Source: Thermoanaerobaculaceae bacterium
GTDB lineage: Bacteria; Acidobacteriota; UBA4820
Assembly (NCBI GenBank): GCA_012798145.1
Contig: JAAZNT010000009.1
Coordinates: forward strand, 1-6,231
Length of the DNA stretch: 6,231 nucleotides
Direction of reading: 5' to 3'
The notes under the pieces were generated by a model. It did not search any database and was not told where the DNA came from. It worked only from the letters and a program-made list of their open reading frames with translations. Both the position numbers and the translations under genes were made by a program. Shown in pieces: positions 1 through 5,760 of this stretch. Numbering within the stretch: position 1 is the first letter of the stretch; every line of letters begins with the position of its first letter.

Positions 1-2
1 AC

Positions 3-209
3 ATTTTCACAAGATTTAAGACCGCTTTAAGAGAACTTGATTTTGCAAAGAATTATCAATATAATATTATAAATGAGGAAGTTGACACGGCGGTTGAAGA
101 TGTGAAAGAAATTATAGCCGTGTCAAAGAAAAGAAGCAGTTTTTTGATGGAGTTTAGAGAAGATTTTAAGAAGGATATAGAAAGGTTTTTAAGGGATAAA
201 AATGTTTGA
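3..209 (+). CDS. gmk: Guanylate kinase, C-terminal part (5' end outside window)
   Basis: This is the last 68 residues of a frame that is open from the window edge to the TGA at 207-209. Guanylate kinase phosphorylates GMP to GDP with ATP in the cytoplasm and feeds GTP, dGTP and (p)ppGpp pools. The visible part matches the C-terminal end of the family: an Arg and helix of the type R..TALRELDFAK, then the YQYNIINEEVDTAVEDVKEII stretch (residues about 19-40 of the fragment), which corresponds to the family's Y(D/E)Y.(I/V).N.D.D.A....II signature. The P-loop and GMP-binding residues lie upstream of the window and cannot be checked. The tail after the conserved II is about 28 residues, lysine- and arginine-rich, which is ordinary for the family. 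It overlaps the next gene, rpoZ, by 8 bases, and gmk-rpoZ is a common bacterial gene pair, which supports both calls. Confidence 0.88.
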   Translation: MFTRFKTALRELDFAKNYQYNIINEEVDTAVEDVKEIIAVSKKRSSFLMEFREDFKKDIERFLRDKNV

Positions 210-438
210 AGTTGATGAAAAAATTGGAAGCAAGTATAGATTCATAGTTCTGGCAAATCAAAGAGCAAAGCAGTTAATGTCTGGTGCAGTGCCGAGAGTT
301 GAGGTCAAAACTGAAAAAGCCATTCCAATAGCAATAGAGGAAATTAAACAAGGCAAACTCAAGTGGACGACCAAAGAAGTAGCTCCGCCTTCGCCTCCCG
401 ACGCTGTTGGGGAGCCCCTGCTTGACCAGTCATTTTAG
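202..438 (+). CDS. rpoZ: DNA-directed RNA polymerase subunit omega
   Basis: The 78-residue product is the omega subunit, which wraps the C-terminal part of beta-prime and helps assemble and stabilise RNA polymerase. The conserved core is visible: KYRFIVLANQRAKQL (residues 11-25), a Pro-Val pair (P31, V33), a conserved Lys near 36-39, and IAIEEI..GKL (43-53), matching the family's A(L/I)EEI..GK. The ATG at 202 has a good ribosome site (AAGGGA, 191-196) about 5 bases upstream and lies inside the end of gmk, suggesting coupled translation. The last ~20 residues (PPSPPDAVGEP and following) are not part of the omega fold. They are encoded by a patch of about 70% GC, very different from the gene's body, and may derive from a small structured element that reaches into the 3' end. 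The omega core itself appears intact. Confidence 0.9.
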   Translation: MFEVDEKIGSKYRFIVLANQRAKQLMSGAVPRVEVKTEKAIPIAIEEIKQGKLKWTTKEVAPPSPPDAVGEPLLDQSF

Positions 439-470
439 GTTTTCGGTCGCTGAGGCTTCCTCTTTTGGAG
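382..470. repeat. GC-rich imperfect inverted-repeat patch across the rpoZ 3' end
   Basis: Bases 380-422 are about 70% G+C in an otherwise AT-rich window. The left arm GCCTC-C-CGAC (393-402) pairs with GTCG-CT-GAGGC (446-456), giving 4 + 5 base pairs around a small bulge, and an outer CTCC (382-385) can pair with GGAG (467-470). Between the arms lie two small self-complementary stretches, GGGGAGCCCC (409-418) and TGACCAGTCA (423-432). The left half is inside the rpoZ reading frame and the right half is in the intergenic gap. This could be a small palindromic repeat element, a structured RNA or a remnant of a rearrangement. No second copy exists in the window, so the repeat nature is inferred from structure and composition only. 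Confidence 0.35.
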
Positions 471-493
471 ATGAGAGTTTATCTTTCATCTCT
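467..493 (+). promoter_or_regulatory. RNA hairpin immediately upstream of the phoH start
   Basis: Bases 467-477 (GGAGATGAGAG) pair with 483-493 (CTTTCATCTCT) across a five-base loop (478-482), giving 11 consecutive pairs, two of them G-U. The hairpin ends 6 bases before the phoH ATG at 500. There is no T-run after it, so it is not a standard rho-independent terminator. Its 5' arm contains the only strong Shine-Dalgarno-like GGAG nearby, which would be sequestered when it folds. A role in setting phoH translation, in processing or in RNA stability is possible but not shown. Confidence 0.4.
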
Positions 494-499
494 TAGGTG

Positions 500-1450
500 A
501 TGCTTAACCTCAATTATCCCCAAGATTTTTTGATCAGTATTTTCGGTTCTCCAAGCGAAGAAATATCGTTTATTGAAGAGAGTCTCAAAATAAGTGTGTC
601 ATTCAGGAATGACTCTCTCATAATTGATGGGGATGAAGAAGGAAAGGAAGTTTGCCAAAAACTGGTTTCAGAACTTTATTCCCTTTTTCAAGGCGGCATA
701 AAAGTTAACCCTGAAGATTTTAAAACTGCTTACTATCTTTACAAGGATGGCTTCAAAGGAGACTTCCTCTCTTTTTACAGAGATTCTAAAATAGTCTGCT
801 CCCCAAGCAGAATTGTCTTCCCAAAGGGGCTTAATCAGGGAAGATACATTTCTGCTATGAGGATGAATGACTGCACATTTGGAATCGGTCCTGCGGGGAC
901 AGGAAAAACTTTTCTCGCCGTAGCAATGGCTGTTTGGGCTCTCAAAGAAAAAAGAGTCAAAAGAATTATTTTGACAAGACCCGCTGTTGAAGCGGGTGAA
1001 AAATTGGGATTTCTTCCCGGAGACCTTGCAGAGAAAGTCAACCCATATTTAAGGCCACTTTACGATTCCCTTTTTGACCTTATGGATGTTGAAAAAGTTC
1101 ATAAACTTATGGAAGCGGATGTTATTGAAGTCGCTCCCATCGCTTTTATGAGGGGCAGAACATTAAATGATTCATTTATAATTCTTGATGAGGCGCAGAA
1201 TACCACAAGAGAGCAGATGAAAATGTTTTTGACAAGGCTCGGCTTCAATTCAAAAACGGTTATAACGGGAGACATTACTCAAATAGACATAGAACCGTCA
1301 AGAAAATCGGGGCTTATTGACGCCGCAGAAATATTGACAGGAATCAAGGGAATATCCTTTGTTTATTTTTCAGAAAAAGATGTCGTCAGGCATCCCCTTG
1401 TTCAAAAAATCATAAAAGCATACGAAAAAAGCAATGGCTCACACAAATAA
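500..1450 (+). CDS. phoH: PhoH family ATPase (YbeZ-like)
   Basis: This 316-residue cytoplasmic P-loop protein has the usual PhoH length and organisation: an N-terminal KH-like region of about 100 residues (FGSPSEEISFIEESL near 15-29), then a helicase-like ATPase domain. Visible motifs are Walker A GPAGTGKT (130-137), the family block RPAVEAGEKLGFLPGD (160-175), Walker B FIILDEAQN (226-234), the TVITGD motif (253-258), and a closing HPLVQKIIKAYE (298-309). E. coli YbeZ, of this family, interacts with YbeY and is linked to RNA and ribosome metabolism; ybeY lies two genes downstream here. The start is ATG at 500. A GTG at 497 adjoins it and a stop at 494 excludes anything further upstream. The ribosome site is weak (AGG at 495-497, too close) and a hairpin precedes it. 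The next gene starts 18 bases after the stop. Confidence 0.93.
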   Translation: MLNLNYPQDFLISIFGSPSEEISFIEESLKISVSFRNDSLIIDGDEEGKEVCQKLVSELYSLFQGGIKVNPEDFKTAYYLYKDGFKGDFLSFYRDSKIVCSPSRIVFPKGLNQGRYISAMRMNDCTFGIGPAGTGKTFLAVAMAVWALKEKRVKRIILTRPAVEAGEKLGFLPGDLAEKVNPYLRPLYDSLFDLMDVEKVHKLMEADVIEVAPIAFMRGRTLNDSFIILDEAQNTTREQMKMFLTRLGFNSKTVITGDITQIDIEPSRKSGLIDAAEILTGIKGISFVYFSEKDVVRHPLVQKIIKAYEKSNGSHK

Positions 1451-1452
1451 AA

Positions 1453-1464
1453 AGGAGAGTGGGG
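1453..1464 (+). promoter_or_regulatory. Ribosome binding site for the GTG start of the 7TM-HD gene
   Basis: AGGAG (1453-1457) lies 11 bases, and a second purine run GGGG (1461-1464) 4 bases, before the GTG at 1469. The in-frame stop at 1448-1450, which is also the phoH stop in the same frame, leaves GTG 1469 as the first usable start, so this site decides the start. Confidence 0.6.
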
Positions 1465-1468
1465 CAAA

Positions 1469-3814
1469 GTGGAAGGCGAGATAAAAAACGGAACAAAAAA
1501 CAAAACCGAACCTGCTCCAGCAAACGAATCTAAGGAGAAAATTCTTCTCTTTTTAAGAGAAAACCAGATTTTTTGGGCTTCTTTTTTTGGAGTTGTGTTA
1601 GTTGTTCTTTTTACTTCCCATTTCAGATTTAAGCCCCTTCCTGAATTGGAAGTCGGCTCCGTTGCCACAAGGGATATTAAAGCCCCATTTGACTTTCAAG
1701 TTGTTGATGAATTGGCAACAAAGTCAAAAAAAGAAGAAGCGAAGTCAAAGGTCGTCCCGGTTTACGATTGGGATACAGAAAAGGGCGCCAAGTTTCAAGA
1801 GCAGTTGAGCTTAATATTCAAAAAAGGAAGAGGAATTATTCAGGATTTAAACGATCTAAAATTAAACACCTCAATTTCTGGTTCAGAAAAAATTTCTGAA
1901 GAAAAGAAAACAATCAGGGCGATAGAAGAGATTTTGGGTCCAGATGTAACAAGATTTGCCGCGCGCCAGTTTGAAAAAGAGGGGTTCTCGCCAAATCTTG
2001 AAGAAATTTTAAGAGACATTTTGAAGAAAGTTGGAGCAAAAAAAATTATTTCCGACGAAGAAAATCTTACCGTTTATCCATCAATTAAAATTAGAGACAT
2101 CCACAAAAGCGGAATTGAATGGGAGATAAAATCTCCATCTTCAGGGGAAATAGTAAATTTGACTACTGCAAGAAGATATTTAAGAGAACTTCTGGACGAA
2201 AATCAATCCCTCCCGCCTTCTTTAAAAGCCGCTTCAGAAGAACTTTTGAGAACTATTATAAAGCCAAATCTGACTTTTAACAGCCAAGAAACATCAATTA
2301 GAAGAGAAAAAGCCGCCTCCGATGTTCCTCCTCTTGTGGTTTATCTTAAAAAAGGATCAATAGTAGCAAAACAGGGCGATGTTATTGACGAAAATATCAG
2401 AAACAGACTTAAAAATTTGAATGAAGCGTCAAAAAATAAAGTTAATATTTTAAAACTTCTTGCAATAATGATTTTATCAACTATTCTTTTATTGTGCGCT
2501 TTTATGTATTTCAAAACATACAAAAAATCAAAAAAAATTGATGTAAACATTTTTAATCTTTGCGTAACTCTTTTCATTATTTTTCTTGTTTTGACCCACA
2601 TTGTTGATTCTCTCTCAAAAATTCTTTCCGAAAACAGCAAAAACATTATCTTTTCAAGAAGCGACGCAATGCTGTTTTTAGTTCCATTTTTCGCCGGCGC
2701 GGTAATTGTTACGCTTCTTATTGACAGACATATCGCAATAATTTTCTCTTTTCTTTTGAGTTTCTATGCGGGAATACTTCTTGATTTTGATTTCAAGATT
2801 ACTCTATATTCATTTTTAAGTTCTCTCTGCGCAATATACGCAACTGTGAATTTGAAGCAAAAAAGACTTCCTTTAAGAATTTCAATTTTCGTCGGAGTCG
2901 CCAATATTTTAATTGTAATCCTTCTGCTTGCTGATGATGAAATTCTTTCAAATCCCAAAACTCTTTTTTATGTCCTTTCTCTCGGATTCCTTTCCGCCTT
3001 TCCGTTTGGATTGATGATTACTTCAACACTGCTTCCCATTCTTGAGTCCTTTTACAACATAGTTTCTGATGTCCGCCTTTTTGAATTGTCTAATTTGAGC
3101 CATCCACTTCTCCAAAAACTTGCCCTTCAAGCCCCGGGAACATACAACCATTCAATTATGATAAGTCATCTTGCCGAATCCGCCGCCTCGCATATTAACG
3201 CCAATGGTCTATTTTGCAGAGTGGCGGGTTATTACCACGATATTGGGAAACTGATAAATCCATCTTATTTCGTGGAAAACCTCGGCGGTCAAGAGAATCC
3301 ACATAACAGATTCAAGCCGGAGATGTCCGCCCTTGTCGTAAAATCTCATGTCAAAGAGGGGATGAAAATAGCAAAAAGTTTCAAACTCCCCAACCAAATT
3401 ATTGATATTATTCCGCAACACCACGGAACGCGAAAAATAAGTTACTTCTATGACAGAGCTTTGACAGTTGTTGACCCGGAAAAAGAGAAAATCAACGAGA
3501 GCGATTTCTGTTATGAAGGTCCAATTCCCAAAACAAAAGAGGCGGCTATCATTATGCTCGCCGATTCAATAGAAGCAAGTTCCAGAGTATTGAAAGACCC
3601 ATCAAGCCAGAGATTGAAGACAATGATAGATGAAATATTCGACAAGATTCTCGCAGAAAGACAGTTAGACGACTGCGACTTGACGATAAACGACCTCGCT
3701 AAATTGAAAGAAGGATTTTTTAAGGCTTTAGTTGGAGTTTATGCAAGGAGAATATCTTACCCAAATTTTGAATTTGACAAGGATCAAAAAAATGGAAAAA
3801 GTGAGAAAGGTTGA
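1469..3814 (+). CDS. pgpH: 7TM receptor-HD hydrolase, PgpH-like cyclic-di-AMP phosphodiesterase
   Basis: The 781-residue membrane protein has the full layout of the PgpH/7TMR-HD family. There is a short cytoplasmic N-terminus with one membrane helix (about 34-50), a long extracytoplasmic 7TMR-HDED domain (about 55-325), and a bundle of about seven membrane helices (about 326-348, 361-380, 399-417, 421-440, 443-460, 469-488, 497-527). A cytoplasmic HD domain follows (about 545-765). Metal-ligand candidates are all present: H561 (TYNHSIM), H590-D591 (YYHDIGK), H627 (KSHVKEG), H651-H652 (PQHHGT) and D699 (LADSIEAS). They match the ligand set known from Listeria PgpH, which hydrolyses c-di-AMP to pApA. 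The catalytic site therefore looks intact; the substrate is inferred from the family. GTG at 1469 is the first possible in-frame start. The 3' end overlaps ybeY by 23 bases. No c-di-AMP cyclase is in the window. Confidence 0.9.
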   Translation: MEGEIKNGTKNKTEPAPANESKEKILLFLRENQIFWASFFGVVLVVLFTSHFRFKPLPELEVGSVATRDIKAPFDFQVVDELATKSKKEEAKSKVVPVYDWDTEKGAKFQEQLSLIFKKGRGIIQDLNDLKLNTSISGSEKISEEKKTIRAIEEILGPDVTRFAARQFEKEGFSPNLEEILRDILKKVGAKKIISDEENLTVYPSIKIRDIHKSGIEWEIKSPSSGEIVNLTTARRYLRELLDENQSLPPSLKAASEELLRTIIKPNLTFNSQETSIRREKAASDVPPLVVYLKKGSIVAKQGDVIDENIRNRLKNLNEASKNKVNILKLLAIMILSTILLLCAFMYFKTYKKSKKIDVNIFNLCVTLFIIFLVLTHIVDSLSKILSENSKNIIFSRSDAMLFLVPFFAGAVIVTLLIDRHIAIIFSFLLSFYAGILLDFDFKITLYSFLSSLCAIYATVNLKQKRLPLRISIFVGVANILIVILLLADDEILSNPKTLFYVLSLGFLSAFPFGLMITSTLLPILESFYNIVSDVRLFELSNLSHPLLQKLALQAPGTYNHSIMISHLAESAASHINANGLFCRVAGYYHDIGKLINPSYFVENLGGQENPHNRFKPEMSALVVKSHVKEGMKIAKSFKLPNQIIDIIPQHHGTRKISYFYDRALTVVDPEKEKINESDFCYEGPIPKTKEAAIIMLADSIEASSRVLKDPSSQRLKTMIDEIFDKILAERQLDDCDLTINDLAKLKEGFFKALVGVYARRISYPNFEFDKDQKNGKSEKG
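3779..3783 (+). promoter_or_regulatory. Ribosome binding site selecting the ybeY start
   Basis: AAGGA inside the end of the upstream gene lies 8 bases before ATG 3792. It favours that start over the in-frame TTG at 3732, which would add 20 residues with no resemblance to YbeY. Confidence 0.6.
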
Positions 3815-4217
3815 AATTGTTTCAAAGGTTAAGAATTTAAAAATTTCTAAGGATGATTATGTCAATTTTGCTCTTGATGTTATGGAAAAAATAAAGATAT
3901 ACGGCGAGATTTCAATAATATTCTGCTCCGAAAATAAAATTAAAGAAATTAACAAAAAATACCGGAACAAAGATTCAAAAACAGATGTAATCTCTTTCCC
4001 TTACACCAATTCGGGAGATTTTCTTGGCGAGGTGATAATCTGCCCAAAAGTGGCAGAAGAAAACTCAAAGAATTATGGTGTAACTTTTGAAAGCGAACTG
4101 AAGAAATTGGTAGTCCATTCCATTCTCCACCTGATTGGATACGACCACCACAACGATAAGGGAAAAATGGCGAGAAAAGAAAAATCTATTTTAAAATCTT
4201 TAGGGGTTATGTATTGA
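3792..4217 (+). CDS. ybeY: Endoribonuclease YbeY, rRNA maturation factor
   Basis: The 141-residue protein is the zinc-dependent endoribonuclease YbeY, which acts in 16S rRNA 3'-end maturation and 70S ribosome quality control. The diagnostic H-xxx-H-xxxxx-H zinc motif is present as HSILHLIGYDH (109-119), with ligands H109, H113 and H119. Upstream are the conserved TDVISFP (64-70) and GDFLGEVIIC (75-84) strands. The usual second residue of the zinc motif is glycine and is serine here, a mild variation. The start at ATG 3792 is supported by AAGGA at 3779 and by length, since most family members are about 140-170 residues. The gene begins 23 bases inside the 7TM-HD gene, and its TGA overlaps the next start in the string TTGA, pointing to translational coupling. 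phoH, whose product partners YbeY in E. coli, is in the same operon. Confidence 0.93.
   Translation: MEKVRKVEIVSKVKNLKISKDDYVNFALDVMEKIKIYGEISIIFCSENKIKEINKKYRNKDSKTDVISFPYTNSGDFLGEVIICPKVAEENSKNYGVTFESELKKLVVHSILHLIGYDHHNDKGKMARKEKSILKSLGVMY
4202..4206 (+). promoter_or_regulatory. Ribosome binding site for the TTG start of the CorC-like gene
   Basis: AGGGG lies 7 bases upstream of TTG 4214, inside the last codons of ybeY. This spacing supports the unusual TTG start; there is no in-frame ATG before the first membrane helix. Confidence 0.6.
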
Positions 4218-5452
4218 TCGTCATTCTTTTCTTTCTCTCTTTTTGTCTGAATACACTTTTATTTTTGTTTTTTGGGTCTTACATCTTTCTTTCGCCTTTG
4301 CAAATAATAAGGTTGAAAGAGCAGGAAGAAGAGAAAAAGAACCGGGTTCAACTTTTTTTTGAAAAAAGAAACCTTTATCTTTTCTCATTTCTGCTTCTTT
4401 TTTTAATATCAATTTCTGTGAACCTTCTGTCTTATCTAAAAATTCTATTTCCTTTGTTTTCAAATCACACCACTGTTTCAGCTCTTTTTGTTCCGTTGGT
4501 TGTTTGTCAACTTTTCTTATGTTCTTTGTTTTCAGCACGCTTTTCAGAAAAGATTTTCGTAAAATCACTCAATTTTCTTGTCATTTTTAATTACATTCTT
4601 CTCCCTTTTTCTTATCCTGCAACCCTTTTCATTGAAAAATTTAAAGTTGAGGAAAAAGAGAATGAAGAAACAAGAGAGGAAGAAATTGAGGCTTTCATTG
4701 AAGAAGGGACAAGAGAGGGTATCTTTGAAACAGAAGAAAGAGAATTGATAAAAGGAATAATGGAATTTAGCGATACAATTGTAAGAGAAGTGATGACTCC
4801 AAGAATAGACATCGTTTCCGTAGAGGCGTCAACGACGCTTAAAGACGCAATAAGAATTTTCGCAGAAAGCAGACACACAAGGCTTCCCGTTTACGAGGGA
4901 CAAATTGATAATGTGATAGGGGCAATTTTTATAAAAGATATTTTAAATCCAGCGATGGGAGAAAATTCAAATTCCAAAGTCAAAGATTTTATGAAACCGG
5001 TTCCTTTTGTTCCTGAAAACAAGCCGATTTCGCAGATTCTAAAAGAATTTCAATTGAACAAAGAGCAACTTGCCATAGTGGTTGATGAATATGGAGGAGT
5101 TGACGGGCTGGTGACAACGGAAGATTTGCTCGAAGAAATCGTAGGGGAAATTGAAGAAATAGGAGAAAAAGAGGAAAAACTAATCAATGTAATTGATGAT
5201 GAAAGCGTTGAAGTGCGGGGAAGAGCGTCTTTAAAAGACCTTAAAGAAGTTTTGGAATGCGATATTCCCGAAGGGGATTACGATTCGGTAGCGGGATGGA
5301 TCGCAACAAAACTTGGCTCAATACCACGCTTGGGAGAAACTTTTGAAATTGACAACCTCTTAGTAAAAATAGTTTCTGCGGATAAAAAAAGAATACACAA
5401 GGTGATAATAAAAAAGTTACAAGGAGAGCAAAATGGCAAAGGTGATCGCTGA
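4214..5452 (+). CDS. CNNM/CorC family membrane protein with CBS pair and CorC_HlyC domain
   Basis: The 412-residue product is predicted to sit in the inner membrane. Four hydrophobic segments (about 2-26, 54-78, 86-106, 114-138) form a CNNM-like domain. An acidic, glutamate-rich linker (about 144-180) follows, then two CBS motifs: REVMTPRIDIVSVEAS to IGAIFIKDIL (191-244) and VKDFMKPVPFVPENK to EDLLEEIVGEI (256-313, with DEYGGVDGLVT). The C-terminal CorC_HlyC domain (about 326-402) contains GDYDSVAGWI. The family is linked to Mg2+/Co2+ export or homeostasis, with CBS domains sensing adenine nucleotides. The CBS and C-terminal parts are canonical, but the first membrane helix lacks the usual SGSETA-like motif, so transport activity is less certain than the family name implies. 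The TTG start overlaps the ybeY stop by 4 bases. The 3' end overlaps the next gene by 20 bases. Confidence 0.85.
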   Translation: MIVILFFLSFCLNTLLFLFFGSYIFLSPLQIIRLKEQEEEKKNRVQLFFEKRNLYLFSFLLLFLISISVNLLSYLKILFPLFSNHTTVSALFVPLVVCQLFLCSLFSARFSEKIFVKSLNFLVIFNYILLPFSYPATLFIEKFKVEEKENEETREEEIEAFIEEGTREGIFETEERELIKGIMEFSDTIVREVMTPRIDIVSVEASTTLKDAIRIFAESRHTRLPVYEGQIDNVIGAIFIKDILNPAMGENSNSKVKDFMKPVPFVPENKPISQILKEFQLNKEQLAIVVDEYGGVDGLVTTEDLLEEIVGEIEEIGEKEEKLINVIDDESVEVRGRASLKDLKEVLECDIPEGDYDSVAGWIATKLGSIPRLGETFEIDNLLVKIVSADKKRIHKVIIKKLQGEQNGKGDR

Positions 5453-5741
5453 AATCTCTTTTATTCCAATTGGGGCAGGGTTGTCTTTATCATCTTATAT
5501 TGCCAAAGTGCTTAAAGCAATTGAGGAAAGCGGCTTAAAGTATGAATTTCACTCTATGGGAACAAATGTTGAAGGTGATTGGGAAGAAATAATCAAACTT
5601 TTAGAAAAATGTCATAAAATCCTTTTTGATATGGGAGTTCCAAGAATTTCAACCTCTGTGAAATTTTCCTTAAGACAGGACAAAGACCCTTCAATGGAAT
5701 CAAAAAAAGAGCATGTAAAAGAGATATTAAAGAATTTATGA
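5433..5741 (+). CDS. MTH1187 family thiamine-binding-like protein
   Basis: This 102-residue soluble protein belongs to the MTH1187/YkoF-like (DUF77) family, small ferredoxin-like folds that assemble into oligomers. Some members bind thiamine or a thiamine-related ligand. Visible family features are an N-terminal strand AEISFIPIGAG (6-16), SLSSYIAKVLKAIEESGLKYE (18-38), HSMGTNVEGDWEEI (40-53), and the closing MGVPRISTSVKFSLRQDKD (67-85). Length is typical. ATG 5433 has an AAGGAG site (5421-5426) at 6-base spacing, and the gene starts 20 bases inside the CorC-like gene, so it is probably coupled to it. No thiamine-pathway gene and no TPP riboswitch are visible nearby. The ligand is therefore inferred from family knowledge only, and the real role in this operon is unknown. 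Confidence 0.85.
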   Translation: MAKVIAEISFIPIGAGLSLSSYIAKVLKAIEESGLKYEFHSMGTNVEGDWEEIIKLLEKCHKILFDMGVPRISTSVKFSLRQDKDPSMESKKEHVKEILKNL

Positions 5742-5760
5742 TTTTTTGAAGTTTAATGGA

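Noticed and set aside
82..116. TTGACA followed by ATTATA, resembling a promoter ahead of rpoZ.
   Set aside because: It is inside conserved gmk codons and the spacer is 23 bases, too long for a sigma-70 type promoter.
422..450. TTGACC before phoH as a -35 box.
   Set aside because: No TATAAT-like hexamer occurs at 15-19 bases; the region there reads CGGTCGC.
979..997. Perfect 7-base inverted repeat ACCCGCT/AGCGGGT with a five-base loop inside phoH.
   Set aside because: It lies in the codons of the conserved RPAVEAGE motif, has no T-run after it, and is best explained by coding constraint.
3732..3791. TTG start extending YbeY by 20 residues.
   Set aside because: The added residues do not resemble YbeY and only repeat the 7TM-HD coding region in another frame; ATG 3792 has a better-spaced ribosome site.
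4221..4878. Reverse-strand open frames opposite the CorC-like gene.
   Set aside because: They are antisense to a clearly conserved coding region, have low-complexity translations and resemble no family I recognise.
5742..5760. Possible terminator after the MTH1187 gene (TTTTTT at 5742-5747).
   Set aside because: There is no stem upstream of the T-run, so it does not form a rho-independent terminator.
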